Assembly (NCBI GenBank): GCA_964478625.1
Contig: CAYZJH010000007.1
Span: 35,243-99,242 of the forward strand
Direction of reading: 5' to 3'
Length of the DNA stretch: 64,000 nt
Source: SKZT01 sp964478625
GTDB taxonomy: Bacteria; Desulfobacterota; Desulfobacteria; Desulfobacterales; SKZT01
Positions 1 through 7,637 of the stretch are shown in pieces. A program made the translations under genes and the position numbers. Every line of letters starts with the position of its first letter. Position 1 is the first letter of the stretch. The notes beneath the pieces are model-generated. The model searched no databases. It was not told the origin of the DNA and was given only the letters and a program-made list of their open reading frames with translations.

Positions 1-2
1 AA

Positions 3-620
3 AAAATTACTTTAATCGGTTCAGGAAGAACTGATGCTGGTGTCCATGCACTGGGGCAGACGGCAAATTTCAAATGTGATACAAAGCTGACATCCCAAGC
101 ATTTCATAAGGGCCTCAACAGCCTCCTTCCCAAAGATATCGTCATCAAATCCTGCGAACCGGTATCTGAAGAATTTCATGCCCGGTTCGATGCCCAAAGC
201 AAATTTTACCGATACCATATCCTGAACCAACCCATACCCATAGCCATTGGACGGCAGTATGTATGGCAGATTCATCGTCCCCTTGATACACGGGCTATGG
301 TACAGGCAACCCGGTTTTTTGTGGGTATCCATGATTTTAAAGCATTTGAGGGGTCCGGCAGTCCCAGAGACCACACCGTCCGCAATGTTATGCTGGCTCA
401 ACTCTCGGTCGGCCGGGATGGAAAAATTATTTTTGACATCGAGGCTGATGGATTTTTACGCTTTATGGTTCGAAATATCGTGGGAACCCTCGCTGATGTT
501 GGAAGGGGTCGATTAAGTCCCCAGGAAATTCCGGATATTTTCCTTTCCAGAAATCGCAGCTTAGCATCGGCAACAGCCCCTGCCCGGGGCCTTTTTTTGC
601 TTTCGGTGACTTATCCCTGA
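3..620 (+). CDS. truA: tRNA pseudouridine synthase A, 3' part (5' end outside window)
   Basis: TruA isomerises uridines 38-40 of the tRNA anticodon arm to pseudouridine. The reading frame is open from the first bases of the window. The active-site motif GRTDAGVHA lies at about bases 24-50, its catalytic Asp being the GAT codon at 33-35. Further on come the conserved FRYHI-like and RFMVRNIVG segments typical of the family's C-terminal half. About 205 residues are visible of a protein usually 245-270 long, so only the N-terminus is missing. It ends with TGA at 618-620. No clear terminator follows; a short hairpin at 667-686 lacks a T-run. Confidence 0.93.
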   Translation, partial: KITLIGSGRTDAGVHALGQTANFKCDTKLTSQAFHKGLNSLLPKDIVIKSCEPVSEEFHARFDAQSKFYRYHILNQPIPIAIGRQYVWQIHRPLDTRAMVQATRFFVGIHDFKAFEGSGSPRDHTVRNVMLAQLSVGRDGKIIFDIEADGFLRFMVRNIVGTLADVGRGRLSPQEIPDIFLSRNRSLASATAPARGLFLLSVTYP

Positions 621-655
621 ACTTTTCCAGAATTCTTTCAGGAGGGGATACCTCA

Positions 656-748
656 ATGAAAAAGAGCAACTCCGGTATTGGAGTTGTTGATCAAATGGTT
701 CTCAATCGACTAATGAGTTTACATTTCTTCTTTGATGGGTTTAAATAG
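656..748 (+). CDS. possible 30-residue small ORF downstream of truA
   Basis: An ATG at 656 lies 7 bases after a strong Shine-Dalgarno sequence (AGGAGGGG, about 641-648) and opens a 30-codon frame ending TAG at 746-748. The predicted peptide has a mixed N-terminal half and a hydrophobic C-terminal part rich in Leu and Phe. It resembles no family I recognise. It overlaps in antisense the 37-residue minus-strand frame at 719-832, so at most one is likely to be real. The good ribosome-binding site is the only support. Confidence 0.2.
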   Translation: MKKSNSGIGVVDQMVLNRLMSLHFFFDGFK

Positions 749-832
749 AATTGTGCATTCATCATTGTCAAAAAACAGCACACAATCCGCAGGTTTTTCG
801 TTCAAAAAGTATTTACCGACTGGATCATGCAT
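719..832 (-). CDS. possible 37-residue small protein
   Basis: The minus-strand ATG at 832 opens a 37-codon frame ending TAA at 719-721. The peptide has protein-like composition: an acidic FFDNDE stretch, hydrophobic strands and a charged C-terminus. It is preceded in frame by a stop, so it is not the tail of a longer frame in the present sequence. No Shine-Dalgarno sequence is evident. It could be a small regulatory or conserved hypothetical protein, or the remnant of a decayed gene between truA and the histidine kinase gene. Confidence 0.25.
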   Translation of the reverse strand: MHDPVGKYFLNEKPADCVLFFDNDECTILFKPIKEEM

Positions 833-920
833 TGTGGTATAAAATCAATAACGCCTTATTTGTAGCCCGACATTAAATCGCACTGATGATCAGGACAATT
901 GTTATAAGGGATTGCAGGTC

Positions 921-2066
921 ATGGACACGTATTTTGCCAAAGCTGAAAGAACGGACAAAGATGAAATTATCAGGGAAATCGAAATTGTAAACAAAAACCC
1001 TGTAATGACGGGATTACTCAATACAGTTAGCGGTTTGCTGGCTATTCTGGATGCAAATCGCCAGATTGTCGCTGTCAATGATGCATTCATGAAAATGCTC
1101 GGAGTTGAAAATCCTTCCGAATCTTTGGGGTTACGGCCGGGAGAGGCTTTGCAGTGTGTTCATGCCGATGAGGAACCTTCGGGTTGCGGTACAACAAAAT
1201 ATTGTTCCAGTTGTGGAGCCGCAATTGCAATAGTTTCCAGCCTTGGACAAGATAAACCAGTTGAACGTATTTGCCTGCTGAGTGCAAAAGGAGCCGATAC
1301 GACAATCGATATCGCTTTACTGGTCAGATCCCATCCGGTACGGGTCGATGGAAAAAGATTTTTATTATTGTTTCTCCAGGATATCACTCTTCAGCAGCAA
1401 AGGGCTGCTTTGGAAAGAACCTTTTTCCATGACATCAGCAATATGTTGAATGGAATTGTGGGTGCAAGTGAGTTGCTGGCCCTTAAAAACAGAAAGTCAA
1501 ATGTTGTCAAAATAATCGGCCAGTTATCATTAAGACTTCAAAAAGAAGTGGAAATCCAGAGATGCCTTTTGGAAAACAATCATCATTTATATCAGCCTTT
1601 ATTCGATGAAATGGTGCCGGAACAGGTGATTGAGGAACTGAAATTGTTTTTTGCCAATCATCCGCTCGCCAGAAACAGAAAGTTAACCTTTTCGATACAT
1701 AGGTCAATCAATCCATTTAAAACTGATTTTTCACTTTTGGTCAGGGTTCTTTGCAATATGATCACCAATGCTTTGGAAGCCACGGATGAAAATGGCCTTG
1801 TAAAAGTCTGGATAGAACCGAAACACGATTGCTTATGCTTTTATGTGTGGAATGACAAGGAGATAAACCGAGATGTTGCCTTGAGAATTTTTCAACGCAA
1901 TTTCAGCACAAAGGGACAAACGGGTAGAGGAATCGGAACTTATTCCATGAAGTTGTTCGGTGAAAAAATCCTGGGCGGCAAAGTGGGTTTTTGTTCATCC
2001 CGGAAAGAGGGAACCGTATTTGAATTCGCACTGCCTTCTTTTTATTCCGCAAATAACTTTTGCTGA
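921..2066 (+). CDS. PAS-domain sensor histidine kinase (orphan)
   Basis: This is a 381-residue cytoplasmic sensor kinase with no membrane segment. Residues about 25-155 form a PAS domain carrying four cysteines (79, 89, 95 and 98, the last two as CxxC), which suggests a metal- or redox-sensing site. The H-box FFHDISNML follows, with the phospho-accepting His at about residue 170. The ATPase part has an N-box (NMITNALEAT, near 280) and a glycine-rich GQTGRGIG G2 box (near 332-339). The G1 box is degenerate (WNDKEI), as in other kinases of this type. ATG 921 was chosen over an in-frame TTG at 912 because AAGGG lies about 10 bases upstream of the ATG. No response regulator gene is adjacent, so its partner and signal are unknown. 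Confidence 0.8.
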   Translation: MDTYFAKAERTDKDEIIREIEIVNKNPVMTGLLNTVSGLLAILDANRQIVAVNDAFMKMLGVENPSESLGLRPGEALQCVHADEEPSGCGTTKYCSSCGAAIAIVSSLGQDKPVERICLLSAKGADTTIDIALLVRSHPVRVDGKRFLLLFLQDITLQQQRAALERTFFHDISNMLNGIVGASELLALKNRKSNVVKIIGQLSLRLQKEVEIQRCLLENNHHLYQPLFDEMVPEQVIEELKLFFANHPLARNRKLTFSIHRSINPFKTDFSLLVRVLCNMITNALEATDENGLVKVWIEPKHDCLCFYVWNDKEINRDVALRIFQRNFSTKGQTGRGIGTYSMKLFGEKILGGKVGFCSSRKEGTVFEFALPSFYSANNFC

Positions 2067-2241
2067 TAGTCAAAAGGCAAGGGATGTTATTCCATCAGAA
2101 GAATCGGCTTTAGGTGAAAACACCGTACTGAGGCAAATTTTCAAATTTGGTTTTGCCGCTTTTTTAGACACCGGCAACATTGTAATTTTTTAAAAAGAAC
2201 ATGGTTCTTCAAATCATGTAGAAAAGAAGGAGACTGAACAG

Positions 2242-2646
2242 ATGAAAAAAATGTCGGTTTTGATTTTGATTATTCTTTTAACCGGTTGCGGTAGTACCGG
2301 ACCTGTTCTTTATCCCAATGCCCATCTTCAGCGGGTCGGTGAAGCCCAGGCCCAAATGGATGTTGAGGAATGCGAAGTTCGGGCCAATCAATATGTCAAA
2401 TCCGATGCCGGCATTGAGGCGGCCAAAAGCATGGCCATTGGCGGTGCAGGAGGTGCAGTGATCGGCGGTGCGGCAGGTGCGGTGACAGGCAACTTTGGAC
2501 GCGGTGTGGGTGTGGGGGCGGCCTCCGGTGCAGCAGCAGGTTTGGTTCAGGGGATCATTAAAGGGTCGGAACCCAGCCCTGTTTTCAAAAACTTTATGAT
2601 TCGGTGCCTCCAGGAAAAAGGGTACGAGACCATTGGATGGAAATGA
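2242..2646 (+). CDS. glycine-zipper outer-membrane-type lipoprotein
   Basis: This 134-residue protein starts with a signal peptide ending in the lipobox LTGC (Cys at about residue 16), so it should be lipidated and anchored in the envelope. The middle (about residues 68-110) is a glycine/alanine-rich repeat with the GxxxG periodicity of glycine-zipper proteins, followed by a polar C-terminus with one Cys. Such proteins associate with or insert into membranes; the specific role is unknown. A good ribosome-binding site (AAGGAG) precedes the ATG. It stands alone, converging on the large envelope protein gene downstream. Confidence 0.75.
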   Translation: MKKMSVLILIILLTGCGSTGPVLYPNAHLQRVGEAQAQMDVEECEVRANQYVKSDAGIEAAKSMAIGGAGGAVIGGAAGAVTGNFGRGVGVGAASGAAAGLVQGIIKGSEPSPVFKNFMIRCLQEKGYETIGWK

Positions 2647-2725
2647 TGAACGGATCTGAAGGCACCCGAAATAGCGTTTTTTTAATTGATAGAGTTTGTT
2701 TCAGGCCGAAAGATCTTGAATTCCA

Positions 2726-5700
2726 TCAAAGCGGGGGAGGTTGCTCTTGCACTCCGGTTGCTGCATTGATCGATGGTTTTGACTGACCTCCTGGCATTTT
2801 TGATTTTCGTGATGGTATTTTTTTCCACAACTTGCCGCTGCTGAAACATTGCCACCCCCATTGCAGCCATTTCAGCAATGAAAGTGCCAGCCAAAGGGAC
2901 CAAAGCAGCATCAAGACCCGATAGACCCAAAGGGGAGGGCTTATGGTCCATGGACGGGGCATGTCGGATAAAATACGATCCTGCGTCCAGTGAAGCATAT
3001 GGCTGGTGGAGTGGTTACCGGCAATTTGCATATCCGGCATCCCCAGCAATCCCCTTTCCACGGCATCATACAGACCGGTCAGTGCTGCCAGAGTCCAGAT
3101 AACCAGCAGTATTTGGATTAAATTAAAAGGCAGCCATTTATCTGGTGGCATTTTTTCTTTACGTACCCCAAAAGCAAGCAACCAACCCACCACTACAAGT
3201 GCTTTCAGGGGGGATACCTGGGTGAGGCCCAACCCCAGAAGCAACCATTGATGGATTTTCAGCGGTGCCAGATCGATTCTTTTCAGGGCCAGGGCAGCCA
3301 GAATCACTACAACTGCGTAGCTCCAGAATAAAACGGCCGGGCCGAACCTGGGACCTCCGGTGAATATGGTCCAACGGTTTTGAGGCATATGGAATGTGAC
3401 TCGGGCATTGACTGCCTCTCCTCCTATTAGTACCCGTGGTCCCTTTATGATAATATTGGAGGTACCCTGCTGGTGCCATTCCACCAAAACTTCCTGGACT
3501 CCGGGCTGAAGCGGAAGGGTAAGTCTTGTTCCTTCACGGCGAATCGGAAGACTTTTTCCGTTGATTTTAACCTCCTGAAGTTCGGCTGCATCCGGCAGGG
3601 TAATGTCATGTTGTCCCCCCTGGCTGGTAAGAATGGAAAGATTTAAACGGGCTTTACTCAACCGGAGACCGGGAGTCCATTCTAATTTGGCCGAATTGAT
3701 CGTTAAAGTGGAGCCTTTGATGGGTTTGGGCCTTGAAACACTAATGTTTACAGTCTCTCCTGGCCACGGAAACCATTCCGGTTGCCACTGGCCTTCCTGA
3801 TCCTGATGGTGAACGACCGGAATTCCTGAAAATTCACATTGCCAGATAGGACCCGCATCCAGAACCCAGGATTCGGTCCATAATGCTTCAACCGCAGCTT
3901 TCAACATAATGTCAGATGCTTGCTCCAGTGAAGATTCAAAATGAAATGAGCTGATCTCAGCAGGTATAACAATCTGAGCTATTCTGTTTTCCACAGTGAT
4001 GCCCGGTGTTGTAACCGATTCGCCGGCAATCAATGGAAAATATAGTGTTGACGGTGTTTCGGCCGGGCTGATTCTTTTTACCGTTGTGGACACCTGCCAG
4101 GTTAAACCGAGATGGAGAACTCGTCGAATATGGAAAAAATCAGAAAGAGCCTGATTGCCCGATTTCGGTTCTACGGATCCCGAAGGTTCGGTCCGAATCA
4201 GCTGAATACCTGCATCGACTGACCCATCCGGATGGATCCCACCCACGCTCCACCCCTGGCTGTCTGCACTCGCCTTATGTGGTTTCAGGGGAAGCGGAAT
4301 ATTCAATACATCGTCGCTTATGGTTCCATTCATAACAACCGTATGGACACCCTCGGGAATCAGCGCCCACATCATTCCGGACTTGTCTCTTGACAACCCT
4401 TTCACAGGAGATCGATCTATAATGACCGTTGATGGTGTCCACGTGGTGCGGGTTGCCGGAAGCGGAACAGCCGTCAGAGTGGCGGCGTGAATCTCCATGA
4501 CGATTTTAAAGGTTTTTGGAGTTGCATATAGGTCCATTCGCTCAATTCCGGCACAATCGGGGAAACAATCCGGTTTTTCCAGAAGGCGCTCCTGCAAGGT
4601 TTTCAGCAAATCAGCCGGAGGATATCCGGCATGGGCATTTGATATCAATCCCATGGTCACCAGAAAAAAGACCATGACGATTGTGGTTCCTGCGGGTTTT
4701 AAAGTCTTTTTTACAGTCTGCCACAAAGCAGGGATTTCCAGAATTCCAGCAATCAGAGCTGCCAGGAGCAAAGCCCGGAGAAATCCCAGAATCAGGTTGA
4801 TACCGGGAGAAATCATCCAGAGCCGAAGAAGCCGGTTTTTTTCAACGGGACCGTTCCATGTAATGTGAAAAGATTGCCATTTCCAGTCAGGCAAACCCGG
4901 GCCGGTCTGAATTAATTCATCAGGATCCGCTTCAAAGAGAGCCCGGCGCTGCATATTCCTATCGTCAGAACCAGCGATTCCGGCACTTTCTTTTTTCCTT
5001 TGAATTTCAGGAGTCACAGCTCCGATTTCTTCCGAATCGGCCTTTGTTTCATAAGGAATCAGTCCTGATGGCATAGATGCGGTTTTGATGAGTCTCATTT
5101 CTTCTGTTTGATCTGTGGGTGACAGTTGGGGATAGATTCCATAGCGTATTTGGTGTACGATAAAGGGAATGGATATTACCAGAAGGGTGATTGCTGCAGC
5201 GGCAGCCCAAATTTTTACGATTTTTTGGATCCATCCGCCCGGAAGAAGTTTTAACAAGGCGGAAGCTGCAATGATGTGCAGCCATACAAGACGGGGTGCA
5301 CCGGGCTCATGGAAAATCAAAACCATCGTGATGAGAGCTGTCAAGCCCCATTTTAGGTTGTGCAATTTCATGATGGCCAGACTGATCATGAGTACCAGAA
5401 AAAAATCAAGAAGAGTCCAGCGCTGAATCCAGGTACCTGAAATATGGTCTGCGCCACTGATGGAAAGAAGCCTCCATCCGGGTGGAAGGTGCAGTACACC
5501 GGAAACCTTTTCAAAATCATGTTGCCATCCCACCGCCGGAATGAGCCGATCGGAAGCATTGAGTCGGGAGTCTGCAACCAAGTGAAGATTTCCTCTTCGC
5601 AAAGCCACTCCCGGAAGTTTATTCTCTCCCTGGTAAGTAATCAGTCGGCTTTTTCCATCCACAGCCACGCGGCCTAATTCCCATGGGGGGTTCATGGATA

Positions 5701-6838
5701 AATACCATTGACGGCTCATGGTACCGATGATGGTGTCCTGAACCGTGTAGCCGGCGCCGTCAAAATCGAGCCAAAAGGTGCGATGAAGGGTCAGACGATC
5801 CGGAGCTGGATCGGGGTCCCCCCGGCGGATTTCCTTCAGAGAAAAAAGACTGCCGGGCGACATATTATAGGCCGGAAGATGTTTCCATGGATCGGGCATA
5901 TCGGTCTGTTCCGGTTCGATGGGCGGAACTCCTGAGATTTCAACCATCCGCAGATGATTCCGGGCCTGAAATGACCAGATTTCGCTGCCGTAAGGACCTT
6001 TGCACGTCAGCTGTGTTACCGGGCCTCGCAATTGGACGTTTACGCTCATTTGCCACTTACCCGGCCTCACCTGACAGATCAGCTCTCCTCGGGAGGTTAA
6101 TCTGGCGGGTAAAACTGATTCCAGCCGGATGGGGATGGACAGGTCCGGAAGAATATTTTCCAGCCGGGCTTCTCGCGGACGGCCGGAGACATCAATTCGA
6201 ATAAAGGTTGTCACCTGCATTGGAATTGAGTCGTCAATCAATCGAAACAGACGAACATTGAGGAGATCTTCCTTCAACGGGTCGTCTTTTCGAGATGCCA
6301 GCCAGAGACGTCCTTTATCGTCAATTTCCGGAAATTCTATTAGTCGACCATTTAATTCCAGATCCAGGAGCCCAACCTCCGGGGGTATTGTTATCATTTC
6401 AGGCAGTTGTTTCCAGTCAAACTTGCCCGTGACCCGGTATTCTCCGATGGCGAGTTTTATCGATGGAGATTGTCCTCTCATCATGACAGGCACCGGCAGG
6501 TTATCCACCATAACCGACATCGGCCACACTCCGGAGCTGCCCGGCAGCAAAACCCATCCTTCCGAAAACATTATCCAGGATTGCTCAAATTGCCCTCCTT
6601 TTGGATTTAGGGACAGTTTTAGCCGGGAAGGCCACTGACATCGAAAATCCGCTCCGTTATTGAACGGACTCGGACACAATTCATTTTCTTTTCCATAAAG
6701 GACCCAACCTGTCCATTCGGAAAGATTTTCAGGAATTGAAAGGGTGGATAACTTTTGGCAAAAACTCTGCGAAGGGATAGATGAGAACATCGCCAGCAAG
6801 AAAAAAATGAGGCAGACACGGTGAAGGAAATTTTTCAT
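2726..6838 (-). CDS. very large exported/membrane protein, apparently internally duplicated
   Basis: The product has 1370 residues and no family I can name. An N-terminal signal peptide (about residues 1-28) is followed by a long beta-rich, Trp- and Pro-rich region (about 30-480), a cluster of hydrophobic helices (about 485-590), a polar linker and two more helices (about 690-752). The second of these looks like an internal signal sequence ending NAHA. A second beta-rich region (about 755-1170) and a final helix cluster (about 1180-1330) complete it. The halves therefore share one architecture, and their N-terminal parts share weak motifs (CP/CFP start, W-P-x-x-V-x-V/I-D segment, LPxG/PLP). 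Most of the beta-rich mass should be periplasmic. It is a single-gene unit; the ATG is followed by a clear signal peptide, supporting the start. Confidence 0.7.
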   Translation of the reverse strand: MKNFLHRVCLIFFLLAMFSSIPSQSFCQKLSTLSIPENLSEWTGWVLYGKENELCPSPFNNGADFRCQWPSRLKLSLNPKGGQFEQSWIMFSEGWVLLPGSSGVWPMSVMVDNLPVPVMMRGQSPSIKLAIGEYRVTGKFDWKQLPEMITIPPEVGLLDLELNGRLIEFPEIDDKGRLWLASRKDDPLKEDLLNVRLFRLIDDSIPMQVTTFIRIDVSGRPREARLENILPDLSIPIRLESVLPARLTSRGELICQVRPGKWQMSVNVQLRGPVTQLTCKGPYGSEIWSFQARNHLRMVEISGVPPIEPEQTDMPDPWKHLPAYNMSPGSLFSLKEIRRGDPDPAPDRLTLHRTFWLDFDGAGYTVQDTIIGTMSRQWYLSMNPPWELGRVAVDGKSRLITYQGENKLPGVALRRGNLHLVADSRLNASDRLIPAVGWQHDFEKVSGVLHLPPGWRLLSISGADHISGTWIQRWTLLDFFLVLMISLAIMKLHNLKWGLTALITMVLIFHEPGAPRLVWLHIIAASALLKLLPGGWIQKIVKIWAAAAAITLLVISIPFIVHQIRYGIYPQLSPTDQTEEMRLIKTASMPSGLIPYETKADSEEIGAVTPEIQRKKESAGIAGSDDRNMQRRALFEADPDELIQTGPGLPDWKWQSFHITWNGPVEKNRLLRLWMISPGINLILGFLRALLLAALIAGILEIPALWQTVKKTLKPAGTTIVMVFFLVTMGLISNAHAGYPPADLLKTLQERLLEKPDCFPDCAGIERMDLYATPKTFKIVMEIHAATLTAVPLPATRTTWTPSTVIIDRSPVKGLSRDKSGMMWALIPEGVHTVVMNGTISDDVLNIPLPLKPHKASADSQGWSVGGIHPDGSVDAGIQLIRTEPSGSVEPKSGNQALSDFFHIRRVLHLGLTWQVSTTVKRISPAETPSTLYFPLIAGESVTTPGITVENRIAQIVIPAEISSFHFESSLEQASDIMLKAAVEALWTESWVLDAGPIWQCEFSGIPVVHHQDQEGQWQPEWFPWPGETVNISVSRPKPIKGSTLTINSAKLEWTPGLRLSKARLNLSILTSQGGQHDITLPDAAELQEVKINGKSLPIRREGTRLTLPLQPGVQEVLVEWHQQGTSNIIIKGPRVLIGGEAVNARVTFHMPQNRWTIFTGGPRFGPAVLFWSYAVVVILAALALKRIDLAPLKIHQWLLLGLGLTQVSPLKALVVVGWLLAFGVRKEKMPPDKWLPFNLIQILLVIWTLAALTGLYDAVERGLLGMPDMQIAGNHSTSHMLHWTQDRILSDMPRPWTISPPLWVYRVLMLLWSLWLALSLLKWLQWGWQCFSSGKLWKKIPSRKSKMPGGQSKPSINAATGVQEQPPPL

Positions 6839-7210
6839 CTGTAATCCTCATGAACAGGAAAAGGTTTGCTCACCCCTTTTGAATCCTCTTTGCCAAACCG
6901 GGATTTCTAAGGGGCTGACCGGAAAGACATTTCGGATTGAACGCTGTTGAGTCCTATACTCTTTAAATGATGACAAGTCAAACCGATATGGAGTCTGATG
7001 CTTCTTGGATGACATCAAAATAAAAACATTCAATGAGCTTCCCCCTAAATCATGTGCCGTTACTATTTATTGAACTATTTTCTATGTTCTGTTAATGATA
7101 CGATTTTAAATAGTGGCTGGACGAAAACGCTCTTCCCTTTGGTTGTTCTTTGCACATACATGACACAAGGGGCATTTTTAACAGCATGAATCCTGATGAT
7201 CGATTTTTTT
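6839..7210. other. intergenic region, nothing recognised
   Basis: These 372 bases lie upstream of the minus-strand 1370-residue protein gene and before the repeat elements that follow. They should hold the promoter of that gene. I see no coding frame with credible composition, no RNA gene and no convincing promoter match. Confidence 0.5.
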
Positions 7211-7342
7211 CCGTCATTCCTGCGAAGCCTGTCCCGGGCTTGAACCGGGAGCAGGAATCCATAAGGTTTCCGAGCCTGACTGGATAGCCCTGAAGGCTTC
7301 ACTTCGTACCCGGTCTTTGCTTTGCTGTGCCCGGAATGACGG
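7211..7342 (+). repeat. dispersed palindromic repeat, copy 1
   Basis: A 132-bp noncoding element begins CCGTCATTCC and ends with its reverse complement GGAATGACGG. Inside, the stretch around 7221-7260 (CTGTCCCGGGCTTG and flanks) is nearly identical, in inverted orientation, to bases 28525-28571. Both copies also contain a CTTCACTTCGT-CCCGG segment. It looks like a REP/MITE-type intergenic repeat of the kind scattered through Desulfobacterota genomes. Minus-strand frames crossing it are artefacts of its GC-rich sequence. Confidence 0.75.
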
Positions 7343-7390
7343 CAAATTGGAACATGTCGCCCTAAAAAAGTTGATCACCAGGTGAATAAA

Positions 7391-7580
7391 CCCCGATGTT
7401 GCATAACGATAAGCACATTTCCAACAAACCGGCATGATTTTACAAAATAGTGACAGTTCATGATTACTCATTTTGGAATTCATAATCGCTGCAGTCCTTT
7501 GAACTCGGCAGAAAGCGGAATCAGCCTTCATATAACAGCATATCCAATTGTTTTAAGTGAATTTCAATGCAACATCGGGG
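7391..7580. mobile_element. MITE-like element, 14-bp terminal inverted repeats and 4-bp target duplication
   Basis: The sequence CCCCGATGTTGCAT at 7391-7404 recurs as its exact reverse complement at 7567-7580. The bases just outside each end are TAAA (7387-7390 and 7581-7584), consistent with a 4-bp target-site duplication. The 190-bp interior has no credible gene. These are the marks of a non-autonomous transposable element mobilised in trans by an IS transposase. The parent IS is not in the window, and I cannot assign a family. Confidence 0.6.
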
Positions 7581-7637
7581 TAAATTAATCCTAAAATAAA
7601 TATAAATTTAGGACGATTTCAGTACTCCCTGTGCCAA

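Noticed and set aside
667..686. Hairpin CAACTCC/GGAGTTG after truA as a terminator
   Set aside because: There is no T-run after the stem on either strand, and the stem is only seven pairs.
7214..7531. 105-codon minus-strand frame across the repeats
   Set aside because: Most of it is read through the dispersed repeat and the MITE-like element, and its composition is not protein-like.
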